Translations under genes and position numbers: made by a program | From: Malania oleifera | Lineage: Eukaryota; Streptophyta; Magnoliopsida; Santalales; Ximeniaceae | Length of the DNA: 64,000 nucleotides | Assembly (NCBI RefSeq): GCF_029873635.1 | Contig: NC_080417.1 | Span: 30,740,214 to 30,804,213, forward strand | Reading direction: 5' to 3' | The notes under the pieces: generated by a model | What the model saw: the letters and a program-made list of their open reading frames with translations, nothing else | The model's database searches: none | What the model was told of the DNA's origin: nothing | Shown here: piece after piece, positions 9,163 through 20,040 of the stretch | Layout: every line of letters starts with the position of its first letter | Position numbering within the stretch: position 1 is the stretch's first letter

Positions 9163-11464
9163 GTGATAAAGATAACATTGATATACAGGAAATGTTCACT
9201 AATGATATTTCTTTTGAAAGACATTTTAATAATATAGAAGAAAAAAAAATAAATAATGATGATAATATTTATGATCCAAAATATTGGGAAAATATAGATA
9301 CCAAATTACGAAATTTATTAGTTGAAAAAGGTCCTATTAGGGATAATGATTTAATTTTTCCAAAAGATGAAAATTCAAGACATTTTTCAAATATATATTA
9401 TATTCGAAAATTATCAAATGGAGAGAAACATGATAGAAAATGGCTTATATATTCTAAAGATTTAGATAGAGTATTTTGTTTTTGTTGTAAGTTATTTGGC
9501 CAAAAATTAAATAACCAACAACTAGCTAATGAAGGGTGTAAAGATTGGGAAAATCTTAGTACCAAACTTAAAAGTCACGAAATTAGTGAAGAACATATTT
9601 TTAATATGAGTAAATGGGCTGATTTAGAGTTAAGATTGTTAAAAAATATAACAATTGATAAAAATATAGAAGAACAAATTAACAAAGAAAAAGAACACTG
9701 GAAAAAAGTATTATTGAGAATTATTTCTGTTGTGAAAACTCTTGCTAAAAATAATTTGGCATTTCGTGGGAAAAATAAACGAATTTTTCAAGAGAATAAT
9801 GGAATTTTTTTAAGTTTAATTGAAATGATTGCAGAATTTGATCCAATAATGAAAAAACATATTCGACGTTTTCAATATTGTGAAATTCATAATCATTATC
9901 TTGGTCATACTATGCAAAATGAATTGATAAATTTATTAACTCTTGATATTAAAAAGAAAATTATGAAACAAATCAATGAAACAAAATATTATTCAATCAT
10001 ACTCGATTACACTCCGGATGTAAGTCATCAAGAACAAATGTCTTTAATAATACAATATTTGAATCTTTCTACAAGTCCAATTAAAATAGAAGAACATTTT
10101 ATAGAATTTCTAAAAGTAGATGATACGTCAGGAGAAGAACTCTTTAATGAATTAATAAATGTCATACAAAAATTTGAACTTGGTATTGAGAATATAAGAG
10201 GGCAAGGATATGATAATGGATCTAATATGAAAGGAAAACAACAAGGTGTACAAAAGAGACTATTAGATTTAAATTCTAGAGCATTTTATACTCCGTGTGG
10301 TTGTCACAGTCTTAATCTAGTACTTTGTGATATGGCTAATTGTTGTTCTAAAGCTATAACTTTTTTTTGGAGTAGTACAACGAATATATACATTATTTTC
10401 TTCTTCTACGAAACGATGGAAAATTTTAACCGAATATGTACCAAATTTAACTGTAAAATCATTATCACAAACACGTTGGGAAAGTCGAATAAAGAGTGTT
10501 AAGGCAATAAGGTTTCAAGCTTCTCAAATTAGAGATGCTTTGCTTCAATTAGAAAAAACTAGTGATGATCCAAAAACAAAGAGTGAATCTTATTGTATAG
10601 CAACTTATGAAATGGAAAATTTTGAATTCTTACTAGGAATGATTATTTGGTATAACATATTATTTGCTGTTAATTGTGTTAGTAAAAATTTACAATCAAA
10701 AGATATGTGTATTGATGTCGCCATTAATCAATTAAAAGGTCTTATTGTTTTTCTAAAAAATTATAGGGAGAATGGATTTATATCTTCTATGATTTCAGCA
10801 AAAGAGATTGCATTTGAAATGAATATCGAACCTATATTTCGTAAAAAACGTGTAATTAATAGGAAAAAACAATTTGATGAGAATGCCAATGATAATACAA
10901 CACACTCAGCTGAAGAATCTTTTAGGATTAATTTTCTTATACATAATAGATCAAGCTATTATTTCATTTGAGAGTAGATTTGAACAATTTCAAACATATG
11001 AGAATATTTTTGGTTTTTTATATGATTTAAAAATATTAAAATCATTAGATGAGAATAATTTGAAACAAAAATGTTTGACACTTGTGAATATTTTAAAATG
11101 TGGAACACATTCAGATATTAATGGTTTTGATTTATTTTCAGAATTTAGAATTTTAAAAGAAAGTTTGGAAGAAACGAGTACACCAATTGAAACATTGAAC
11201 TTTATAAAAAAGGTAGATTGTTTTCCAAATACATTTATTGCTTATAGAATTTTATCAACGATACCTGTGACAGTAGCTTCTGCAAAAAGAAGTTTTTCAA
11301 AACTTAAACTTATAAAAAATTATTTGCGATCAACTATGTCACAAGAAAGATTAAATGGATTGGCTATGTTATCAATAGAAAAAGAAATACTTGAAAATCT
11401 TGAATATAAAACTTTAATTAGTGATTTTGCATCTCAAAAAGCTATAAAAATTAATTTTAAATAA
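8929..11464 (+). pseudogene. hAT transposase, TTF-type zinc finger/DUF4371/hATC, three frameshifts
   Basis: ATG at 8929 (MSTRKYESGYEKRRKKKK) starts a transposase of the zinc finger MYM-type protein 1-like class. In order: a basic N-terminus and a TTF-type zinc finger (KWLIYSKDLDRVFCFCC, about 9450, with following H residues). Next comes a DUF4371/RNase H-like core with LDYTPDVSHQEQMS (about 10003) and RGQGYDNGSNMKG (about 10198), and the block TPCGCHSLNLVLCD. Last is the C-terminal hATC dimerisation region (SAKRSFSKLKLIKNYL, about 11278). The aspartates expected of the DDE core are present. Three frameshifts break it: in the AAT repeat at 9115-9163, one extra T in the run at 10361-10368, and one missing T near 10931-10935. 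Otherwise there are no stops over about 800 codons. Either it died very recently or the shifts are assembly errors in homopolymers. Confidence 0.88.
9115..9163. repeat. (AAT)n microsatellite inside the transposase gene
   Basis: About 16 AAT units; in the ancestral frame they would encode poly-Asn followed by SDKDNIDIQEM. A one-base loss at its left edge (AAT then ATA phase) moves the frame. Confidence 0.95.
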
Positions 11465-11554
11465 AAATAAAAATTAAAAAAAAAATATTAAGGGTCCTTG
11501 ATTAAATCATTTGCCTAGGGCCCCATATTGTGAAGAGTCGGCCCTGCCGCCGAT

Positions 11555-12626
11555 CGTTCGTCTTCTCCGGCGTTCATCTTTCACAGCTTGTCTCTTGGTT
11601 CATGGCTCATTATCGTAGTCTCTCAGTTTTCAGTTTTCCATCGTCGTCTTCACCGATCGCTCGTCTCTCTTAGTTCGTCAGCGGTGCTCGACCGTGTCAG
11701 TTCTCTCATCACCACATCTCTTACAGATCTCTCAATCTCCGATGTTCGCCTCCGACGTTCATCGCCTCTCTTAGTTCTTCAACGATTCACTGCCCGCCGA
11801 ATCCCATTCTCTCTCCTCGGCTCGTCGTCTCAAACTCCTTTGGTGGTCTCTCCTCTTCTCCGGCAGTCCTGCCATCTCTCAGACACAGGAAAAACATTAT
11901 TCCCTCATCGTTTTTTTGCCTAGATATCTCTTGATTTCTCAATGCTTCTCCATTAGTCTTCTCCTACTGCTCTCCGCCTCTCATTTTGTCATCACGTCTC
12001 TCTGTTCGATTCTCCTGTCTTCTCTGGCAGTCATCTTCGACTGGTGCATCTTCGGTTCTTTCCCATCTTCGGCGTCGTCTTTCTCAGTTCCAGTTCGTCG
12101 TCTCGGCTAGTTTCTATTCGTAGCTTTCTGGAGATCCATCTTAGTCTTGTTTTCTTCCCTGGCGCCCATCTTCACCGGCAGTATCTCAGCTCTATTTTTT
12201 TTGGCAATCCAACCATCTCAGCTCCGGTGGCAGTTTTTGGTTGATCATTAAATGAGATTTATTTTGTAATTTTTTTTTAATGATTGATAAGTATATTATG
12301 AGTTGCATTCAGTTTATAATCTATTTTGAATCCTTATGGTGCGATTGATCATCTTTGGGTATCCCTCAAGCCTCTAGTCATCTTCTCTGGCATCTATTCA
12401 GTTTTCTCAGTCATCGATGGCATTCCTTGTCTTAGTTTCGACTCGCCTCAGTGGTCTCAACACTCCGACGACACCTTCGGCTTCTCTGATTAAACAATTG
12501 CTGAATTTGTCTTTCAATTCATAAGGTGAGATTATCAACTCAAAGATTTATATTTTTTTTTTGCCATTGCAGAGATCAGATCTGACTCGATTCGACGTTT
12601 GATTTGCCTGAACTGATCTCAAATAT
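11555..12626 (+). other. copia leader, pyrimidine-rich, non-coding
   Basis: Continuation of the copia leader after the hAT insertion: a T/C-rich stretch with many TCTC and CCGGC strings. Several short frames are open here only because stop codons are rare in pyrimidine-rich DNA; no gag homology was recognised. Confidence 0.6.
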
Positions 12627-15600
12627 GACCAACATCACATCTAGTTCTTTAATGACTACAAATACTATCACAAGTTCTTCAACTTCTTCTGAGATTGATA
12701 TCCCTGGTCTCACTAGCAAATAATACCGTCAACTCTTGGATCTTTTATCATCCTTGAACACCAACTCTACCAATTTTGCTGGTAACCTTATCTCTTGTCA
12801 TTCTGCTTCTTTTTCCAATACTAAATGGATTGTTGATTCAAGTGCCTCCGATCATATGACTTCCAATTTGTCTTCTCTTGATAATATTAAACTTCTTAAT
12901 CAACCATGCCCCATTAAGCTTCCAAATGGTGACATTGTTCTTATAATTTCTCCTAATTTAAGCTTTCCAATACTATGCGTTTTTCTCCTAATTTATCACT
13001 TTCTAATGTTTTTTATATGCCTTCATTCAAATTTAATTTATTGTCCATCAGCAAACTTACCACTAACCTCAATTGTGTTGCTATATTTTTTCCTACCTTT
13101 TGTGTTTTTCAAGACCTATCAACGAGGAGGTTAATTGGAACATGTGAAGTACGAGGATTAACTTTACCACTATAAACCTCCCTTTGCCTCAATTTTCCAC
13201 TCTCAGCGTGTTTCTGACACTTCTCTTTGGCATCAACGTCTTGGTCACCCTTCTATTTCATGTATTATGAAAACCCTAAATATTTCTTCTTCCCATTTTC
13301 CTTGTGATGTTTGTGCTAAAGCAAAGCACACTCGTTTACCTTTTTCTTTGAATACAAATAGGAGAATATTTTGTTTTAATCGGATTTATTGTGGTATATG
13401 GGGTGGTTATCCTACAGCTTCACTTTCTAGTGCACATTTTTTTTTAACAATTGTGGATGACTACTCGCATGCTACTTGAGTCTATTTTATGCGCATGAAA
13501 TCTGATACTTTCACTTGCCTTAAAAATTTTTGCGCCGTGGTTAAAAATCAATTCAATTACACTATTAAGCACGTGCGCACTGATAATGGTAGAGAATTTC
13601 TATTTACTCCTGTAAGAACCTGACCCAAGAAGTCCAAATTAAATAAATAAGTAAAGGGTAAAAAGGTAAAATTAGCAGGCTTCGTCGACGAAGCCATTGT
13701 TCTCGTCAACGAAGGCCCTCATACTGTTCATCGCCGAAATTCAGAGCGTTGTCGACGAAGAGATACCGAGCAAGTTGTAAAATATCATAATAGGGTTCGT
13801 CGCCGAAGGTAACGGTTCGTCGACGAAATTCTTGAATGGTTCATCGACGAAGGCACCGTCTCGTCGACGAATTGGACTGGGTCAAGGGTCTATAAATAGG
13901 ATATTTTGTTGCTTCATTGCTAAGAAAACTCAAAATCTCTCTCTCTCTAGAACTCGAACCACTCTCTCTCTCTCTCTCTCTCTCTCTAGGGTTTTGGGCT
14001 ATCTGTTACCCGAATCAATGGTTCGACGTAACCACGTGGATCAAGAGGAGAATCTCTACATTTATAGGATTAGAATTTCGTTTCGAGGATTTTTGAGTTT
14101 TCTCCCAAAATCGAGGTAAGGGTCCGATTTTATTTTTGGTTCGGTAGATTTATAGTAGGTAGGATTATATTGAAGTTGTGTTCTTCAATTTTTAGGTTTT
14201 GGAAACTCAATTCGCTGTTTAGGAGCTGTATAGTTCGTATTTTAGCTTTCGAGGAAAGGTAAGGGGCTTCTGTTTATATCAGTTATTTTTGTAATCTAAA
14301 TTGGTAAAACTATGCTTTACGATCATATAGATGTTTTGGTTACTTATTTGGGAAAATCTATCAGGTGAAATTACGGGATTTTTGGGTTTATAGTTTTTGG
14401 AAAAATTGGGAGTTTCAGGTATCATCTCCGTTTCTGTTGGAAAACTATATATTTGGTTAAACTATAATATAGAGATGACCGTACCTTTGATTATCTTAAA
14501 TTGTATTTTTGGAATACCTGATATGAGATTGTTTGTATACCCAAATAAGTGCGGAATGAGCTTATATATTTTGAATGATATGTTTGTGGAAAAGCATGTC
14601 GATTAACTACTGTAGGCTATGAATGATATGTTTTGTGAAAAAGCGTGTCGGTTAACTGCCATAGGCTGTGAGTATTTGAAATGAGATATAGGAACGTGAG
14701 TTCCAAATTGTTCCAGGTTTTGTGAAAATTCCGAGTTGGAATAAAATCGAAGGCCTAGGACAATCGAAGCGTGCCGGTTAACAACAGAAGGCTAAGATAT
14801 GAAGCATGCTGGAATAATATCGTAGACGATGATATTCGGCTTGAGGCCGAGGGTGTGCAATACCACCTATGATTCTGGTTGGTCACCGAAGGGTATGAGT
14901 TTGTACCGTGTTTGCACCAGTTGAACGTTGCGGGGCTTAGGCTACGCCAGGTTACCAGGGGTGCTGTGTCGTGCAGCCGACTTTGGCCGAAGAGTGTGAT
15001 AATACTAGGCTGAGATGTTTTGTGAGATGTATACTGGAACTATTTTGCAAAAATACTGGAATTGTGAAATGTTTATGTTTTACTGTTGAAATAACACTTA
15101 TGTGCCACATACTGATATAACTTGTTTCTCCCTTACTAAGAGGTGTCTCACCCCTATCATTCAAATATTTTTCAGGACCCTCAAGTAGCTGACACTAGCA
15201 TCCTAGCAGTTCAGGAGCGTGGTGGTTAGTTAGCACTGTCTAGGTACTTGTGTAAGTACTAAACCGTGGCTGAAGTTTCATTTTGGGTTACGTGGATACC
15301 TGGGGATTATGTTTTGTATTATGGGACTAGATCCTGTTTTGTATAGACTCTAGTATGGTTTTATGAATGTATTAGGTTGAATTTTCCGCTGCGTATACAT
15401 GTTGTGTATGTGATGATGGATAGGGTATACGTGAACGCTACGGGGTCGGACCCATATATTGTGTAGTATCATGGATATTGTATGATACAGGGACATGTTA
15501 GGTTACTAAATCACACCTTGGGTCCCATTTTTGGATTTGGGGCGTGACAACTCCACTTCAAACCTTTTTCCATGGTCAAGACATTCTTCATGAGTGCACA

Positions 15601-16750
15601 TGTGTGGATACACCTCAACAGAATGGTGTTGTCGAGCATAAACATCGTCATCTTCTTAATGTGGCTCGGCGTTTACGTTTTCACGCTAATCTTCCCATTA
15701 CTTTTTGGGGTGAATGTATTCTCATAGACACTTATTTAATTAACCGCACTCCTTCACCCAACCTCAATCATAAGTTCCCTTATGAACTTCTTTTTCAGAA
15801 ACCACCATCATATACACACTTATGAGTGTTTGGTTGCTTGTGTTATGCCTAAACCGCTCGCCAACATCGCGATAAATTTTCTCCTCCTGCTCTTAGATGT
15901 GTTTTCTTAGGTTATCCTGCTCATCATAAGGCTTATCGTGTATACGATCTTGAAAACAAAAAAAATTCTTATCTCCCGTGATGTCACTTTTGAAGAAAAT
16001 ATTTTTCCCTATCATCTCATACCTCCAACTCCTACATCTTCTCCAGTCTATTCCTGATATACACTCTTCCTACACTTTGCCTACCCAACCAACCACACCT
16101 AACCCTAGCCCCTCATCTCTCACTTCTTCTCCCTTGGTTTCCTCACCGACACCCTCACCCTCACCCCTTCCCCACCACCCCCTCCACCCATCTCTTCATG
16201 ACCCAAACGAGCTGTCACACATCCCTCTTACTTGGATGATTATATCTGCTCCATTTTACCAAAGTCCTCCACGACTTCACAAGTTTCAAGATGTTCCTTA
16301 GGTACGGTTCATTGTCTCTCCTCTTTTTTATCTTATCATCATTTTTCTAATCAACATTTGGCTTTTCTTTCTGTTATGTACCAACATTGGCGTGATGTCA
16401 TGGCTTCTGAAATCCAAGTTGTAGAAACCAATCATACATGGGTTCTTCAACACCTTTCCCCTGACAAAAAACCAATATTCGGTAAATGGGTGTTCAAAAC
16501 AAAAACTCGGGCTGATGGATCCATAGAGCGACACAAAGCTCGCTTGATGGCCAAATGCTACACTCAAGTAGAAGGTTTGGATTATCATGACACTTTTGCT
16601 CCTGTTGCTAAACTCGTTACTGGTAGATGTGTTCTTGCAGTAGCTGCAGCTCGGAATTGACATCTCCTTCAATTGGACGTGAACAACGCTTTTCTCCATG
16701 GTGACCTTAATGAGGAGGTTTATATGACCCCTCCACCGGGTTATTGCTAA
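12627..16750 (+). pseudogene. Ty1/copia gag-pol pseudogene, split by a solo LTR
   Basis: Begins MTNITSSSLMTTNT and passes, with the gag core deleted, into GLTSK(stop)YRQLLDLLSS, the region before the protease. The protease motif is WIVDSSASDHM (12827), with Ser for the usual Gly. GHP and C-x2-C integrase zinc-finger remnants follow (13240-13330), then VDDYSHAT(stop), HVRTDNGREF (13570) and, after the LTR insertion, TPQQNGVVEH (15610) and GECILIDTYLINRTPSP. The reverse transcriptase starts at VFKTKTRADGSIERHK (16490) and includes FAPVAKL and, after a stop, LDVNNAFLHGD before ending at PPPGY (16744). The rest of RT and RNase H are missing. Several stops and frame changes make it inactive. Confidence 0.9.
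13606..15554 (+). mobile_element. solo Ty3/gypsy LTR, 1939 bp, TSD ACTCC
   Basis: The LTR runs from TGTAAGAACCTGACCCAAG (13611) to TTTGGGGCGTGACA (15549). It is flanked by ACTCC at 13606-13610 and 15550-15554. It interrupts the copia integrase between NGREFLFTP and LQTFFHGQ, which rejoin exactly when one ACTCC is removed. It contains CGTCGACGA-like units at 13681-13870, the TATA box CTATAAATAGG (about 13890), a CT run (13966-13988) and AGAGGTGTCTCACCCC (about 15139). It belongs to the same LTR family group as 5626-7742 and 32543-34441. Confidence 0.95.
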
Positions 16751-16768
16751 TAGGGGGAGACTCATCAT

Positions 16769-16849
16769 GTTCCTTAACCCATGTGTATAAATACACCCTT
16801 ATAATGTTGAAGAACATAATAGAAAAAAAATCTTTTCCCAAATTTAACA
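16769..16849 (+). repeat. truncated 3' LTR of the copia element
   Basis: Shares TGTTCCTTAACCCATGTG to AAATTTAACA with the 5' LTR. The first half of the LTR is missing. It is preceded by the purine run AATAGGGGGAGA (16749-16760), a polypurine tract joined directly to the broken RT. Confidence 0.85.
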
Positions 16850-16854
16850 ATAGG

Positions 16855-17690
16855 AGAACCTATAGATTTGCTCTCAAAAAGATTTTTGCAATGAAGAGTA
16901 TGTGAGATTAAAAAATGAGAATGAATGCTCTTTGATTTGAGAAAATAAGAGTATAAAATGCCCTAATATGTTGAAGTATGAAAATATGTTGGCAAAAGTT
17001 ATTTCAAAGCATTTAGGCTTGGTTTATATAGGCATTTTCAAAAACTAACCGTTATGTGACCGTTGCCCATTAAAATAATAAATTATTTTGAAATTTTTTT
17101 ACCGTTGGGAGCTCAAAAATGGCTCAACCTAAGAGTTTCGATCGACTGGCCTGAGGTCTGGTCAATTGGCCCAAAGGTGAAACCCTTTTTTGCGCAATTT
17201 GGTCGACTGGCCAAATGATCCGGTCGGCTAAATCATCAATCTATGAAGGTCGGTCGACTGGCCTCATAGGTCCAGTCGACCGGGCCCTGTAAAAAATGAT
17301 TTCTTGGCCATTCGTTCTGTTTGGTCAACTAGGCTTGTAAGTCCGATCAACTGGGCCCTTTACAAAATGATTTCTTTGCCATTTGTTTTGTCCGATCGAC
17401 TGACCCCTTCTGAAAATTGAGTTTAAGCCCTCTTTTAATTTCAAAATCACTTTAAAGCTTTTGTATGAGTTATAACTTTTTTTAAGTGAAAGATTTTCCA
17501 TGGGTCATTCTATAGTTGTTATTAAGCTTCTAATCAAATCATATAAGACATGCATGTACAATTAAATCTAAATGCATTACAACTAAAACAAAATAAATCT
17601 TCTTTTCTTTGCTCTTCAATCTTCCATGGAATGGGCCAGATGATGTGAGCTTTAAGAGTCTCATGACTTCCATTTTACCTTTTACCCTAT
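16855..17690 (-). mobile_element. right piece of the old minus-oriented LTR (SIRE-like)
   Basis: Resumes the host sequence after the copia TSD. It contains a reversed TATA area (GGTTTATATAGGC, about 17031), two ACCGTT-type blocks matching the AACGGT block of the solo LTR at 3355-5385, and an array at 17140-17410 with GATCGACTGGCC, GGTCGACTGGCC and CCAGTCGACCGGG. No coding sequence seen. Confidence 0.6.
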
Positions 17691-17818
17691 GTGCGTTCTG
17701 AAATGTAAACATGTTCAAGTACTAAAAGCACAAATAAGATTCATACGATTGTCATTATCAAAACAAGATCAGGCCCAAAAATTCAACAAATTAGCTAGCA
17801 GGGAAGAAATGAAAATAA

Positions 17819-18433
17819 TTAGGGCTTGTTTAGTTATAGAAAAATTTTTTTTATTTTTTATTTTTTTCAAAAAAATTATAAAATTTTGACTTATTTTTTA
17901 GTTTTTCAAGAAGGTAAAAAATAAAAAAGAGTTTGTTCAAATATACGAAACAAATTTTCATTTCATACTTCTAGATTTCAGAATAATTTCAAAAAAAAAA
18001 AAAGACAACTTATTTTCTAATTTTTTTAAAAAAATATATAAGGTAACACTTGAAACTATTGATTTTGGGACATGAATTTTGGCCTTTGTGTGAATTTAAT
18101 AAAAATTCTATACATAATCCGCACAAATTAAAATTTAAGATCCGAATTTCATACTCTTGTATGCGAAGTAAAAATTAGAAATCTAGAAAAATAGTAAAAA
18201 TTGTTTCCAATTTTTTTATATAAATTTGAACATTAGAAATTAAAATGGCACTTTTGTAATTATTTAAAAAATAAAAATAAAATTATTTTTAGAATAAAAT
18301 GATATCAAAACTATTTATTATTATTTTTTTATTTCATACAAATTCGTAAAAATGAAAAATTAATTGATTTTTGGTATATTATTTAATTAAAATGAAAAAT
18401 AAAAATTATTTTCCATAACTAAACAAGTCTTTA
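17819..18433. mobile_element. MITE, PIF/Harbinger (Tourist-like), 609 bp, TSD TTA
   Basis: Element 17822-18430. The left end GGGCTTGTTTAGTTATAG and the right end (reverse complement AGACTTGTTTAGTTATGG) form the terminal inverted repeat, flanked by TTA on both sides (17819-17821 and 18431-18433). The interior is AT-rich and non-coding. The 3-bp TTA duplication and the end sequence fit Tourist-like elements. Confidence 0.8.
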
Positions 18434-18762
18434 ATTTTTTGGGACTCATATCTTGATTCCTTTGTGTATATTCCTAAGTACATATCACACCTAGATGTCG
18501 AGTACAATTCTCTATTTATGCGGGGCACGATCAGAATATAAATCTCACAAAATTGAATTAAGCCAAAATAGAAATTAATTGTTAGATTAACTTATTAAAT
18601 CAAGTTGGTTAATCATACCCTCAAATTTTAACTAATTTTTTTTTTAAAAAAATGACTAAATAGACAATTAGCAATTCATGATGATCACTCAACTTGAATC
18701 TAGAAGATTTTATGATTAGGGACACATCAACCGAATAATTTTACAAGTAAATAGCAGTTAGC
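18434..18762. other. AT-rich intergenic sequence, nothing recognised
   Basis: No open frame, repeat border or RNA gene seen. Confidence 0.6.
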
Positions 18763-19131
18763 TAGGTAGTGAACATTAATCATGCACCACAAAACTAAAT
18801 AGTGTCCAATAGACGCCAGTATGTACTCTCTACCACATACACACACCTAGAGTGTATAAAAATTATCAAAAAACTAAAAATCGGATCGAAATCACAAGCA
18901 GTTTGGTTTTTCGATATTTGGTTTCAGTCTTAGAAAATGTTAGGTAGTGATCATTAATCACGCACCACAAAACTAATAGTGTCTAATATACGGCAGTACG
19001 TACTCTCCACCACACACACACACACATAGCGGTGTACAAAAATGATCAAAAAATTGAAAATCGAATCGAAATCGGACCGAAATAACAAGCAATTCAATTT
19101 TTCGGTATTCGATTTCGGTCTTAGAAAATGT
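18763..19131. repeat. tandem direct duplication, about 2 x 180 bp
   Basis: TAGGTAGTGAACATTAATCA at 18763 recurs as TAGGTAGTGATCATTAATCA at 18941. The similarity continues through CACCACAAAACTAA, the CACACA run, the ATCGAATCGAAATCGGACC block and GTCTTAGAAAATGT. About one base in eight differs, so the duplication is old. The second half of each unit resembles the TCGGTTCGGTT-type interior of plant MITEs. Confidence 0.88.
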
Positions 19132-19440
19132 AAATTTTCTATTTTGATTTCAGTTTCCAAAATATAATCGAACCTAAAAATTGAAAAAACTGATTTTAAT
19201 TTATATTATATATGTAAATTAAAATAATTATTTAATTAGTATGTTAATACATGATTGGTCCATTTAATATTTAGAAATCAAAATGTCTAATAGGTTCTCA
19301 ACAACTTTGTGAAAAGAAATTGTTGAATATTTAAAAAATCGATTAAAAACTAAAAAAAATTGTAATTGAACCAACAAATGTTTGGTTCTCCACGGGATAA
19401 TAAATTCAGTTCAATTTCGATTTCACACACACAGAGGACA

Positions 19441-19679
19441 AAAATTAAGGGCCCCGGCCCAGTCGGGCCAGTTCAAATAATAAGGACAACTTGTGATTTT
19501 TGTGACCTTAAGGTTACGAGTTCAATTCCCACTTAAGGCACTACGTTGGTAAATTACTAGAGATGCGTCAATGGGTGGGCGACTTTCACCTTTCGGATTT
19601 GGTGTCGCACCATAGTGTCCAAAGTAACGCAATAGTAACCGGAGTCTTTAAATAAAAAAATAAAATAAAATTTAAGGGC
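19441..19679 (+). mobile_element. tRNA-derived SINE with imperfect target duplication
   Basis: Body 19453-19666: an A-box-like GGCCCAGTCGG near the start, a B-box-like GGTTACGAGTTCAATTCC (about 19512), and an A-rich tail (TAAATAAAAAAATAAAATAAAA). Flanks AAAATTAAGGGC (19441-19452) and AAAATTTAAGGGC (19667-19679) look like a target duplication differing by one T. RNA polymerase III boxes and the tail support a SINE; the family is not recognised. Confidence 0.65.
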
Positions 19680-19907
19680 ATTGCTAATGGGGAAGTTATA
19701 TATAGGGGGAACAGTACTACCACTGGTGCAGAAAACAAGACGCCCATTTAATATGCCAATATGCATGCCTGTGGTTTCAACCCTTCTGTGTTCGTTCTGC
19801 CATCTCCCCACCTTCTGCGAAATTTCCCTGGAATTTCCTTCTGCTTGTTTTATTTGATTGCGGTATTACTCTACTTTCATTTTTGTCAGGCGCCTTAATA
19901 TCACTCT

Positions 19908-19934
19908 CACACACACACACACACACACACACAC
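19908..19934. repeat. (AC)n microsatellite
   Basis: About 13 CA/AC units. Confidence 0.97.
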
Positions 19935-20040
19935 ATCAAGTCTCTATATTACTTTTTCAAGCAGAAATATTTGTTATTTTTTAAGCCATATATATAATTG
20001 GATGCTATATATGCATGCAGTAATAAAAATTATTAATTAA

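Larger units (their letters stand above)
8207..11554 (+). mobile_element. hAT-superfamily DNA transposon, 3332 bp, TSD CCGCCGAT
   Basis: The element is 8215-11546, starting CAGAGGCGG and ending TCGGCCCTG (reverse complement CAGGGCCGA), so the terminal inverted repeats are short and imperfect. Just inside each end a second inverted pair, GCCTAGGGCCCC / GGGGCCCTAGGC, is nearly perfect. The 8-bp target duplication CCGCCGAT is identical at 8207-8214 and 11547-11554. It sits in the leader of the copia element, 64 bp downstream of its 5' LTR. Size, TSD length and transposase all fit hAT. Confidence 0.94.
7981..16854 (+). mobile_element. copia retrotransposon with two nested insertions, TSD ATAGG
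   Basis: The element is 7986-16849, flanked by ATAGG at 7981-7985 and 16850-16854. The 5' LTR starts TATTAGAGAAC (expected TGTTAGAG, one G to A change) and ends AAATTTAACA at 8150, followed by the PBS. The 3' LTR is cut down to 16769-16849. Removing the hAT (8215-11546) and the solo gypsy LTR (13611-15549) leaves about 3.6 kb. This remainder lacks most of gag and everything after the first part of the reverse transcriptase, so it is a deletion derivative. Confidence 0.9.

Noticed and set aside
8929-9237. A separate short gene with a poly-Ile tail
   Set aside because: The Ile run is the AAT microsatellite read in a shifted frame; the sequence is the N-terminus of the hAT transposase.
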